From Chytridium lagenaria (Eukaryota; Chytridiomycota; Chytridiomycetes; Chytridiales; Chytridiaceae): a stretch of DNA of 64,000 nt. This document shows, piece by piece, positions 1 through 10,627 of this stretch; positions within the stretch are counted from its first letter, which is position 1, and every line of letters begins with the position of its first letter. Under the pieces are notes generated by a model. That model ran no database searches, had not been told where the DNA came from, and saw only the letters and a program-made list of their open reading frames with translations. Where the stretch lies: NCBI GenBank assembly GCA_025449115.1, contig JAHLKC010000022.1:124001-188000 (forward strand), given 5' to 3'. The position numbers were made by a program, and so were the translations under genes.

Positions 1-224
1 GAAAAACAAGTTGTTCCACAAGATATCTTCAAGGACTCGATACAAGCGTACCAAAGTGTAATCTTTCTATCTAGAGACAGCCCTCCCGTTTAACTTACAT
101 TGCCGTAAGATCCTGATCCCACGAGTTCCTGCAACAGGTATCTCTCTGTTCCCATTTTCGCAGGTGGCGATGATGTTGGATCTTGAGTTGGATCGGTACA
201 ACCCTTACTCGACTGTGATCCCAT
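1..224 (-). CDS. Protein kinase, N-terminal fragment (runs off the left edge)
   Basis: Only the start of this gene is in the window. On the minus strand an exon ends at a good GTAAGT donor (intron begins at position 98 and runs left). It encodes a short Ser/Pro-rich leader followed by a glycine-rich loop (GSGSYG), the ATP-binding start of a protein kinase domain. If translation starts at the ATG at 222-224, the protein begins MGSQSS, which fits the pattern for N-myristoylation (Gly2, Ser6). An upstream in-frame ATG at 276-278 would add 18 residues and remove that signal, so the start is undecided. It lies on the same strand as the three kinases at 5.3-12.9 kb but is separated from them by NDUFS7 and the PPR gene. 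Confidence 0.6.
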
Positions 225-651
225 CTTGTTTGTCTGCGGGATCCGCCGTGGAAGCATTTGTGGTGGTGGAGCTGGCATGCCAAGATCAAAACAAATTAAA
301 TTTCTGCTTGAACTGACTTGGCTGACCAGTTGCAGCAAAATAGACGCTCTCTTTCTTGTTTCCCAACCAACTTTTTTTTTTTTTGGAAGCCCCATAGGTG
401 AGAGAATCAAAGAGAACCGAAACTGAAGACAAAGAGATACGAGGTTTTGTGATTTTGGGAATATTCCTGTTCTTTCATGATAAAGACCAATAGTTACAGG
501 TGAATGATATTTCGAGGCGCAACAGAATCAGAGGTAAAGACAATATTTTTATTTACTTTCTAAAAAGCAACATTTAGTAACAAAAATAAATAGATATCGC
601 AAACAGAACTGAAGAAGGATATGATAAGGGAAAAGGAATGTGGACTATGAC

Positions 652-1733
652 TCACCGGTACCACATCTGAGTCGCACGCTCCCTCCGGATCTTCTTCTGG
701 AGCTGAAGAACACCGAAAAGAAGGGCTTCGGCGGTGGGTGGGCATCCAGGGACGTAGATATCAACGGGAACAATCCTGTCGCATCCCCTCACGACAGAGT
801 AGGAGTAGTGGTAGTATCCTCCTCCATTGGCGCCTGAGAGATGATGAGTTTCAAATTTTTTTAATAGAATAAAGGTAATACTTACAACTACCCATGGAGA
901 TAACCCATCGGGGGTGGGGCATTTGGTCGTAACTAGAAAAAAACCAAAGTGAGTCACATGACTTCGCGAAAAACAAGCGTTCGTTGCCAAGATAAAAATT
1001 CGGTATAAAAAGAGACTCACACTCTACGAAGAGCAGGCGCCATCTTGTTGGTGAGAGTTCCAGCAACAATCATGACATCGGGATTGACGAGGCGAAGCAC
1101 GGAACACAATGCCCAACCTATCCTGATCGTAGCGAGCAGCAGCCATGTGCATCATCTCCACAGCGCAGCAAGCGAGACCGAACGTCATGGGCCAGATTGA
1201 TGAAGTCCTGGTCCAGTTAAATACAGCATCGACCGTAGTCAAAACGAATTCTACGAAATAATCAGTCTGATGGCTTCGGAGCGGGTCTCTCACCAGCAGC
1301 ATTGTTGACGGGTGTGGGAAGATTGAAGGGGTTGACTTTCTCTGCGGGTGAGTCGTTCACATCAAAGGAGCTGAGGGTCTTATCGCGGGTGACGAGACGA
1401 GCAATGGAACGGGATTGAGTGTGGTGGACGCCTTGACAATTGACCGTCAGTTAGAGCAAGCTCTATTACAAATTAAATCAAGTTTCTTCAACTCACTAGA
1501 TGAGATAGCAGGGAGAGCGGCCTGGGCGAGGAGCAAGCTGGCAGGACGATCTGAAATCGCCCTGAAACAAAAATAAGAGTTAAACATCCCCACTTATATG
1601 TATACACACCTCAACGCCGACGAGGTGTTTGTTGCTAGGCGAAACAGATACGGTAGCGTTAGCTCTCGGAAGACGGTGGAGACAGGAAGCGACCGCTCGC
1701 TGACGACTCACCTCGAACAAATGATCTGAACAT
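652..1733 (-). CDS. NDUFS7: NADH:ubiquinone oxidoreductase 20 kDa subunit (NDUFS7/PSST), with an apparent frameshift
   Basis: This is the mitochondrial complex I subunit that carries iron-sulfur cluster N2 and passes electrons to ubiquinone. I assembled it from several exons: ATG at 1731-1733, a small presequence exon, an N-terminal exon, the core exon (about 1020-1250), a short exon around 893-930, and the last exon 652-833. Visible hallmarks are [15 protein letters not shown], the RASPRQS segment, [10 protein letters not shown], and [14 protein letters not shown], with the C-terminus at MWYR. All four cluster-binding cysteines are present. The N-terminus is Arg/Ser-rich, as expected for a mitochondrial presequence. 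Just after RASPRQS the frame breaks: a CCC run (GGG at 1080-1082 on the plus strand) has one base too many, after which the expected [15 protein letters not shown] reads in the next frame. Splice phases fit elsewhere. The identity is certain; whether the break is real is not. Confidence 0.95.
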
Positions 1734-1981
1734 GATGCCTCAACCAGATTTTGCTGGTTTTTACAAAATTTTCAATGAGGCCATCTTGAGGGCTCATTCA
1801 GCACTCGAATGCAAGGACGGTGTAAACTATCGGCATGCGTAAGTCTGATGCAGTTTCGTAGGTGTATGCTGAAGCATCTAAATGTTTTGAAGTACCTAAG
1901 AATGCCTGCGTTGGAGTCTCCGTGGCTAAAAGCATTTTCAAATTGGGAGGAGTGGCGACCATCTTGAGCTATGCAAAACTA
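1734..1981. promoter_or_regulatory. Divergent promoter region between NDUFS7 and the PPR gene
   Basis: NDUFS7 starts leftward at 1733 and the PPR gene starts rightward at 1982, leaving about 250 bp that must hold both promoters and 5' leaders. I see no clear TATA box or other named element. A GTG-initiated reading frame crosses it but has no ATG before 1982. Confidence 0.4.
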
Positions 1982-4900
1982 ATGCATCCTTCGCGGTATA
2001 CTTTAAAAGGTATTTGCTGCCGTAAGTTGGACCTTTTCTATGTCTTTCGTATACTTATGACGATGGCTTTTTAAGGTTTTTATCAAACTGGTTCGAAGAA
2101 AACGCTTCAACCAGCACAAAAAATGATTGATGAACTGCGTCAAGCTCTGAATTCAGGGAATGCTGTCGATGGCTTGGATATCATGGAGAGGACTTCATTC
2201 TTGATGAATGTGAACGACACCTCGATTGAACTCGTCCGGGCCGTCCTAAGAAAGACAATAGATGTACCACCTCACCAAAGAAGCGGAAACGTCTCGAGGC
2301 TTCTTTCTTTAGGAAGGCATATTCCAAGAGGTCAACTTTTCTCCAAGTTTCACGCTGATTTGGTCAAGCATTTGGCAGAAATTGGAACAGAAGAAGAGTT
2401 TCTGGAGTTGGCGGTCCGGTTGACGCCGTTAATCTCGTCCGAGAATGCAGAGTTGCTGTTTCGGATGATGTGTTGCCGATATATTGAAGTCCTTCCGACT
2501 GACATTATCAAGACTTTGATTGTGGAATCTATTGGTAGTGTCACTGTAAGGAGACGGTTGGGCATATCAGCCGCTCAGATCAGCAAACTTGTGGAATCAG
2601 CCTTGGCAGCTGCCATATGGTTAAATGACACCGAGCTTATTGGAAATGTACTTTCGACGGCATTATCCAGTCGAGTGAGGCTTCACCCTGTGGGGCTTTT
2701 AGAGGCTTTGAATCGATTACCGGAAGAATGGCTCTCAACCTTCGTTCCAAAAATTCGATGTTTACCGATAAAGGCCGTAAATGTGGACGTACCGCTCTTG
2801 TTTTCCCTTGCGCATCGGATGATCAGGGTCCCCGATGTCGAAGGCGTTTTCGAAGTTTTGAAAGAAGCCGGAAGACGTCACTTGGTATTCTCGAAAGATC
2901 GGTGCTTTACCTTACTGAAAGCGTCACTGGATCCTCTACAAAATCTTACAGATATCCCCATCGATCGAGCTTTAAAAGAACAGTGCCGACTAGCGCTGCG
3001 ATTATTTATAGCCTTTTTACAAAGTTTTGGGGATATTGAGGGTCGAAAAATTGAAAGCATTGTTGTTGTCCTTGCGGCAGGTCTTGCGCGCGTTGGAGAT
3101 ACCGGCAGCTTGGATTCCTTACTCTCTGTTATCAGTGAGCGAGGGATGCCGCCTTCGCCGTTTCTACTTAACCTGATTGTCACCTCTGTCGTTAATACGG
3201 CTGATTTCAAGAGTCATCAGGCCAGAAGAGAGGCTGCCATCGCCGGGCTCTCGCTTTTCCGCCAAATGACGTATGAAGAATCTAGCTTGGGAAAGAAAGT
3301 GCTCAAGCAAGGGGTTCGCCCAGATGTGTGGTCGCTCAACAAGATTATCGCCGCACTTGCCAGGGTGAGAGTTTCGCCCTCCGAGATTATGCCCGTGATA
3401 ATTGAATTTGACAGCGCCTTCTTGCAAATTGATATCGTCACATTTACTTCTCTTCTTGGAGCGGCAAGAAACTTGCATGAAGTGGAGCAAGTGAAGGCGA
3501 TGATGGAGAATAAGTTTCAGAAGTCACGTGACGAACTGATTTGGTGTAGCTCACTTTTTGTCGCGTATGGCCGTGTTGGGTATCCTCAGATTGCCGAGTC
3601 ATATATGGTAAAGTATATGAGGGATGGGAGGTTGGGGAATTTGACAAAAGTGGATGCTATCCATATTCTATTGGAGAACTGGGCAAAATTGGGTCGGTAT
3701 GATAAGGCATGTGAGATATACAAAACGCATTTTACGAAGAAAACGTCTTTGAAGCCGTCGCTGAGGGCTTTAAATGCAGTTATTACTGCGGTGCTTCGTT
3801 GCAGTGCTATTTGCAAGAAGCTTGCTGAGGTTGAGAAACTTATCGAGACCTTTCGATTGCAAGGAGTTAATGCAAAATCGTCAACTTGGAATCTAAAGAT
3901 GCAAGCTGCCCTTTTCGAATTCGACAGCCTCCTACCCTCTGCCTTTTTCGATGAAACGGAACGTCTTTTCGATAAGCTAGGAGAGACTGGAATGATTCCT
4001 ACACTTGCTACCTTCACCGCAATTATCCGTCATCACTCCCACGTTGCTTCAAGACTCAATAAAGATGATCTCGACGCACGGGAGAAGCTTGTATCCTCTG
4101 CTTTACGATGGTTTGAGAAGATGTTGGGAAACGGTATGACTGCGGATCAGTCCGCGTACCTGGCCGTGCTTGATCTGCTTTCACAAGTAGGAGATGTTGA
4201 GGCTGTCAGTGCCTGGGGGCATAGAATGGTTGAATCTTGTGAGAACGCTGATTCTGTGGATGTGTCGCGATGCCTCGTGCAAGCGCATTTGAGCAGAGGT
4301 GATATCGACATGGCGGAAAGCGTCGCGCGAGATGCTGTGACGCCGCCTCCTTTTGATTTCAGCCAGAATGAGTGGGCATTGGAGCAAAAGGGAGGGGATC
4401 GAGAATGTTGGATTGCTATTGCAAAAGCGTACTTGGCGAAAGCCGAGACCGCTGGAACTGGGGTCGAGTTGGAGCTCCGACAAATAGCTGTGGAACTTTT
4501 GGGGAGAGTTCATGATTCTCTTTGGGACCTTTCGTGTGTCGATGTCGCTCTCCAATCATGCTTATCAGACTGTAATCCATGGATTTCAGAGGCGAAATGT
4601 CTTCATTTGTGGGTTTTAGGAAAGGAAATTGAGGCTTGTGATGACAGCTTTCTGAAACCTGTCTTTCGGAAGGATATCAGGTGCCGATTACCGAGACACT
4701 TGAATGATACAAGCTACATAAGACTCATGACGGTCCTGGATAAATCTTGCTCGAGCCAGCGAGAGGTTATTGACAAATTAACGTTGCTTTGGAAGTCTAT
4801 CTGCGAGGAGTTGAAGGGGGCGGGAGGACCTAGCCCTTTGCTTTGGGTGACTTTTGTGGAGATCTTAATCAAACGGAAAGCCTGGTATGAGGTTGAGGCT

Positions 4901-5107
4901 GTCGTTTCAATCGCCGGATCACGATTCGTCGGCCATGGAGTTGGATGTGACCTTTCGTCATACTTAAAGCGATACCCGCCATCTTCATCAACCATTAGGT
5001 TGGTTGTTTGTAGGACTCTTGACGCGTTGGAGGAATTTGGGGATGCTCGAACACGGGAAGTTTTGAGGGAATTGGTTTTTCGGCATATGCCAAACTATAG
5101 CGAATGA
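1982..5107 (+). CDS. Large pentatricopeptide-repeat-like protein, probably mitochondrial
   Basis: A protein of about 1,020 residues. Exon 1 (1982-2021) starts at ATG 1982. A 54-nt intron (2022-2075, GTAAGT...TTAAG) joins it in frame to one long exon. The N-terminus (MHPSRYTLKGICCRF...) is basic and lacks acidic residues, like a mitochondrial targeting peptide; this supports 1982 over the later ATG at 2123. The body is a run of amphipathic helix pairs of about 35 residues. Several are PPR-like, for example PDVWSLNKIIAAL, DIVTFTSLLGAA, LRALNAVITAVL, TLATFTAIIRHH and ADQSAYLAVLDLL. PPR proteins bind organellar RNA and act in its processing, stability or translation. The repeats are degenerate, and I cannot assign a specific family member. 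It is divergently paired with NDUFS7, another mitochondrial protein gene. Confidence 0.7.
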
Positions 5108-5306
5108 AAACTTTTGACACGTTTATTACGATGTTTTGCATTATTGGACCTATTATGTAAATAAAGTGTTGTTTCGATCAATTGCGCGCAAGTTGCCAAT
5201 TTTAATGTTAAGAAGTGGGGCCAACTCAAATGAAAACTGTTTTAAAGTTTTTGTATATCTATTTATTGATCTGTAAGGAAGTAATAATATTGTACATTTG
5301 TCAACC

Positions 5307-7278
5307 TCAATGATAAGTGCATTCGGAACACTCAGCGTGCCAATTTGTACCTACGAAGTAAGCATGATTTTTGACTTGAAGATCATGAAAATAACCCAGC
5401 CGAGCTTCGGGCTTCACGACGAAAATCTTTTAAGTATTTTAGTTGCCGGTCAAAAGCTCGTTTAAGATGAAAATGGTATTACTTTCGCGATTAGGTCCCA
5501 AAGTGTAAAGTCAGGGTCGCCACAGGAGGGACGCGGAAATTCCTCAGCCCAGTCCATGTCCGTGATAGACTGTTCGATAAGCTTATCGGGGTAGTCAGAG
5601 TCTTGCTGATGTATAACATTCGTAAAAGCCTCCTACAAGAGAATAATACATCACACATTATTGTTAGAGTAAGACCGTGATCAATAATATTAATTATGGA
5701 AGCACTTACATGTCGTACTTTGAGGAGGTAGATTACTGCCGCGAAAGCAAACCAGTCGAGACCAAGTCCGTATCGTCTCTCCTGCCTATAGACCTCAGGC
5801 GGCATATAACCCCAAGTTCCAGCAGGGCCTTCTACGCCTTCGCTCTCAGAAATTTTCCTTGCTAAGCCGAAGTCACCCAAAACGTACGAAGGATGCTTCT
5901 GTGGTCCATGGAACTTGACGAAGATGTTCTCAATCTTAACATCGCTTTTACGAGTATTAACAGTTATTTGTAAACTTAATATTTAGCTTACTTGTGGATG
6001 ATGTTCCGATTGTGAAGGAACGAAATACCGCGCGTCACGTCTTCCGCGCAATGGCGGATCATCGAATTATCGAATTGAGTTTCTGTGAGATAAAACAAAA
6101 GATCCGTTTGGCAGATCTCAGTGAATATCATCAGATCTTGTTCTGGTGTATAAAAGAACGATCTAATTTGCAAGAGCTGAGAAGAACCCCTCGCTTCTTT
6201 AAGCATCTCCAATTCTTGATTGAAGCTTGGAGTTCAAGTAATGCGCGATTTAGGACTACATTAGGTCTAAATCAGAGGCACTTACGATCGCTTGGCCACA
6301 TCGGAGCAATGACCAGGGCTTAATTGCTTCATCACAAGCTGTACTCGTGATAGGGTGTCATATACTTTGGTAACCTTTTCATGTTACATGGATAAGATTG
6401 GCGCTTAAATGGCGGATATTTTGAAATGAGCTTTACCTGGCCGTTACCTCCCGATTGAAAAGGCTTTCTATCAATCTTGAGTCTTTTGAATTCTTCTTGC
6501 GACATTTCATGGACCCGCTCATTTTCAGGGCCTGCTCAAATTAGACCATAACTTTCATAGGCAAAATACTGACATTTGAATATCTTGGATTCGGCCTTCA
6601 TAACAACGGGCTGCTTGTTTCGCTTTCGGCGCTTTTCCTTTCTTGACACCTACAAGGTTTGCCAGTATCGAGTTAATTGACATAATTCAAGATTCTGTTC
6701 ACCCTCAAGTTTTTTGGAGTGCTCACGAAATCCTCAAATGCTGGAGACTCTTGACTCGCTCTTCGTTTCTGCGCTTGATTTGGTCCTGGCATCAGGATCT
6801 TTATTAATCATATTGTTAGAGATGCGAATATATATTACGAACTAACCTCGCTGATCGTTTCCACAATTTGATGCGCCACCCCCTCGGCTGACTTCATGAT
6901 GATTAGCCTGAAAAGTGCTTCTCGCTTACTTTCCGCAACCAGTTGAATAGACGATGGGTATAAGGACTTTTGGCCCTCTCTGCCGCCTCCAACGCGTCCT
7001 CCCTTTTGGCGATTTGTGCAGCCTTTTTCAGGTTCCTTTCGGCCTTTTCTTTGTCCAGACGCTGATCAAGCTCCTTCTGTTTCGCAAGCTTTGTATATGG
7101 GGTTATCAGCCCACGGTCTGAGCTATTAAGTACTTACCGCTTTCGAATTCCTTGGCTTCGAGGCGGGGTCTCTAAAGTACACAGCCTGTGATCTTGCAAC
7201 ATCTCCACCAGCCCGACGTCCTTCTCCATTCACCCCCTTTGACCTCCCAGCCTTGATGGTTCTCCCTTTTTTTGACAT
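5307..7278 (-). CDS. AGC-like protein kinase (tandem paralog 1), catalytic loop HND
   Basis: Assembled across roughly eight exons. ATG at 7276-7278 opens a basic, coiled-coil-like N-terminus (about 45 residues, then a KQKELDQRLDKEKAERN segment). The kinase domain has a degenerate glycine loop (SGGNGQV), the beta-3 lysine in QLVMKQL, a catalytic loop reading HNDVKIEN, DFGLAR, a GTWGYMPPE activation-segment end and DWFAF. The last exon (5307-5426) ends RLGYFHDLQVKNHAYF, matching the RLG...HPFF region of AGC kinases and the end of its neighbour at 8148-9853. The final intron (5427-5482) is inferred from that match; reading through it gives an early stop at 5462. Catalytic Lys, Asp and Asn are kept but the HRD arginine is Asn, so it is a non-RD kinase. 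The substrate is unknown. It converges with the PPR gene. Confidence 0.8.
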
Positions 7279-8147
7279 TGATGGAGTGTGATGGCGATGG
7301 AATTAAGTTCTTCTAATTTGGCATATTTGAGGATCTGCAACTCGATGATCACCCTTCCTTGAAAGGTGATACGATACAACCATCTTTGGATGCGGAGAGT
7401 GCAGCGACTTTAGTTTTCTCATATATATTGTCCGTATATGCGCAGACTATTAGCATGGAGTATGGACATGATGAAAATTTCGATAAAAAAAAAATAAAAG
7501 ATAACAAAGAAAGGGACGGACGGTTGGATGGAGAAAACGGATCCAAACAGGAAGAAAACGGATCCAAACAGGAGAGAAAAACGCCGAATAACTGTGAAGG
7601 GCGAGCTTTAAAATGAAAAAGAGAGAAGGACAGGAGCCGCCGTGATATGGAGGTTTCCATTTGGAAAAATTTGGATATAAAATGACGAGTTATTCTCAAG
7701 AATAAATTATCATAATATTAACGCGGGCGTATTAAATAGATTGAGATTCGGCTCTTTAACGCTAAAATTCTAGAAAAAAATGCCATAAAAAGGTCCATTA
7801 TAGACATGACATGCCAGTAAAAGAATAAGTCGGCTTTCGAATTTTAAAAGCTTATCCACGGTGGAGTTTAATTGTACCGCCATTCTTCATTGCTGTAAGC
7901 GTGTTATTGTATTTTGGCTAATATTGGTTTTTCGCAGGTGCAATTGACTTTCTACGGTATCGGACCTCCCCTCTTTGCCAGATAGCGATACGTCCTCCTC
8001 AGTCTCTTTCTCGTTTGCGAACTTGATTTTATGTAGGTTTTTTGTGGTTTCACTTTTTAAACTATCTTTTTACGTGTTTATTTAATGGCGTTGTCAGCAT
8101 CTATCTACATCTACAATTATTGGCGGTAGAATAATCAAAGAGACACT
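7279..8147. other. Intergenic stretch between kinases 1 and 2
   Basis: This 0.87-kb AT-rich spacer holds the promoter of kinase 1 and the 3' end of kinase 2. I see no supported gene. A purine-rich tract around 7480-7620 gives short reading frames on both strands that look like low-complexity artefacts. Confidence 0.5.
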
Positions 8148-9853
8148 TCAAAGGTTCCAAGCTGTGTAAGCAAAGAAGGCGTGGCCCTTGATCTCAACCG
8201 ATCCTTTATAACCTAATCTCTGAGTGCGATCCACAACCAGAACCTTTTAAAAAAATCAAGTTAAAACTACATATAGGCATTCCCATACCTTCTCAAGGAA
8301 ATCCTGCAATCGCCGTTCGTTTGATTTGTGGTGATTTTGAGGATATTTTACCATCCAACATTGGGCTTTAATGGCTTCGCAGAGTTGTTGACCGTGAAAT
8401 GGATCAAAAACATCCTAGAAAAAGAGTCAGTACATAGAAAGGTGCGTAGTCATTTACCTCCATTAATCTCATATTCAATAGAGTCACGGCAAAGCTGAAC
8501 CAGTCAGCATCGATACCGTAGAACTCGTTCATGAACATCTCTGGGGGCATGTATCCGTGAGTACCCCGGCAACCCACTAACAAGCCTTTCCCAATTACTC
8601 TACTCGCACCAAAGTCGCCGAGTTGAACCGACGTGATGCGGTTATTGGATTTGTCCACGTTTACGAAAACATTCTCCAACTTGATGTCTCTAAAGCATAT
8701 ATTCAGATTATAGAATTAAACGAAAATATAAGGTTCGTGATATCCTACCCATGAAGTATTCCGCGGTCATGCAGAAAAGATATCCCTTTTACCAGCTCAA
8801 CACCGATCATTTTGACCGTAGCTATAGGTATACGCTGTTGTAGTGTGCTCTCAAAGATGTCTGCATAAGAGAACAAATCCATCGTGCAGACATTTGTAAA
8901 TAAAAACAAGCGACCTCTAAACTCATATGCGCCCTCCAGTGTTATGAGCTGAGGACAAGATCGAGCCAATTTCAGGATCTCGACCTCGTCCCAGATACTG
9001 AATTATGTGATTATTAGCATGGTGAGAAAAAACCCGCTCTACGTACAGTTTCGCTTGAAGAGTAGTCGCAACCTTCGTATGTATATACTTTCTCGCATAT
9101 AGCTTGCCTTTACTGCTGCAAACCCTATGAACCTAATATTTAAATAATAAGCTATGAATTTCGATAAATAGGCGACTCACCGTTCCGTTTCCACCTTTAC
9201 CCAATTTATTTAGAGCAACTGTCGAAATTGGCGTAAATTCCTTGTTGAATACATTTGTATGCGGTGGAACTGACAGAAAAAAGAGGTTAAGCGATCAAAA
9301 AATATAGTATCTTCTGGCTCACCAAAATCGTCGGTCGCAGCTTCCGAAGATACTTTCTCTGATCTTTTGCCTCCATGCTTTGCCTTTGGTCGCTATATGT
9401 CTTTATTAGATTCGTATAACTTGGATTGCTTACCTTTTGATGGTTCTCGGAAAACTGCACCGACTCTGCACTTGGCTCACGGTGTTTCCGCTTCCCCTCC
9501 TATTCCGTTAAAATCCATATTTTGTAATATAGTCTGTACCTTTTTGCCGGCTTTTTGGGAAGTCTGAATAAATATGTGTCAGGCTGTAAGTTTACATAGA
9601 TCGCGTACCTTCAGTAATTCAGCGATTTTTTTTCTCACTTGCTTGATCACAGTTGAGTCGATATGCTGATTATAAATGAGTCTAAAGTTGAAAGGATATT
9701 TCTTACCTTCTTAACCAGATCCTCGAATTGAGACCACACGTCGGTTATAGCACCTTCCTCGACCATGGCGGCATCCATCGCTGAGACCTTTTTATTTCTT
9801 GCGGCTTTCTTTGGCACCCAGTATCGGAGTCTCTGTCGTTTTTCTGCGGGCAT
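8148..9853 (-). CDS. AGC-like protein kinase (tandem paralog 2), catalytic loop HGD
   Basis: ATG at 9851-9853 begins a Lys/Arg-rich N-terminus (MPAEKRQRLRYWVPKKAARNKK) spread over several small exons. The kinase domain follows: glycine loop GKGGNGTVHRV, beta-3 lysine in LYARKY, a catalytic loop spliced from two exons to read HGDIKLEN, DFGASR, GTHGYMPPE and ADWFSFAV. The end is VDRTQRLGYKGSVEIKGHAFF followed by the stop at 8148-8150. Catalytic Lys, Asp, Asn and DFG are present; the HRD arginine is Gly. It shares layout, C-terminal motif and intron position with the gene at 5307-7278, so the two are tandem paralogs. The basic N-terminus could direct nuclear or RNA/DNA association, which is speculation. 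Exon limits in the N-terminal half are approximate. Confidence 0.8.
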
Positions 9854-10627
9854 CTTGATGTGATAGCGATGATGACGGTTGCCGAGTTCTGTGATGGGGT
9901 GTGAGGCATGCAATAACCTCAATAACAGTGAATTCGTGACAAAATTGTCGGTTTTTGATTTGGGGAATCTGTCATTTTTTTTTGAGGGCGACCTCTCAAT
10001 CAGACACAAATACTAATAAAAACGATATTTATTGTTGTTAACTATCTCCCCGCTTACGACTTCAAAGTTGCGAGAGTAAATGAATGCAACAGCAAACAAA
10101 AATAATATGATATACAAAAAAACCACCTTTATTTGCATTGAAGCCGAGTTTTGACGATTAATGTAGATGTAAAAAATATGCAAAAGCTGAATTTTGGCGA
10201 GGATATAAGGCATCGGAGTAGCATCATTCAAAAAAGAGCTTGATGACGAGCTGGGATGTGGCATATTAAAATACCATCAATACGAAATCACATTAAGCGT
10301 TTGTATGGTCCGTTATATCCTCATAAACTAAAAAATGTGGGTTAAGATCGATTTACCGGATATAAAGGATTTCGACGATGGTATGGAGTATGATTCAGCG
10401 TGGGCTCCAAGAGAACTACCAAAAAAATAGCGGAGGTTCTTAATTAACCGGTATTCAATAGGTGAATCATATGATCTCTGTGTTAATTAATTTAGAATGA
10501 GCTTGTAGGCAAGACGACATCGTCGACTAAGCTTTTTTTTTATTCCACGCGCGTTTAAATAACATCGATTAATATCACGGTCCTGCTCGATTTCCAAGCC
10601 GCAACAATTAAAAAAAACTAGCCCAAA
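9854..10627. other. Intergenic stretch between kinases 2 and 3
   Basis: AT-rich spacer of 0.77 kb. One short reading frame on the minus strand (10013-10264) has a hydrophobic stretch, but it has no homology I recognise, and I do not call it a gene. Confidence 0.45.

Noticed and set aside
652..658. A possible splice donor (GTGAGT) at the end of NDUFS7, implying a further exon
   Set aside because: The protein already ends MWYR, the usual C-terminus of this subunit, so the TGA stop is the simpler reading, though one more residue in another exon cannot be excluded.
1862..2074. A 70-codon frame upstream of the PPR gene
   Set aside because: It begins with GTG, not ATG. Its real part is the first exon of the PPR gene from ATG 1982.
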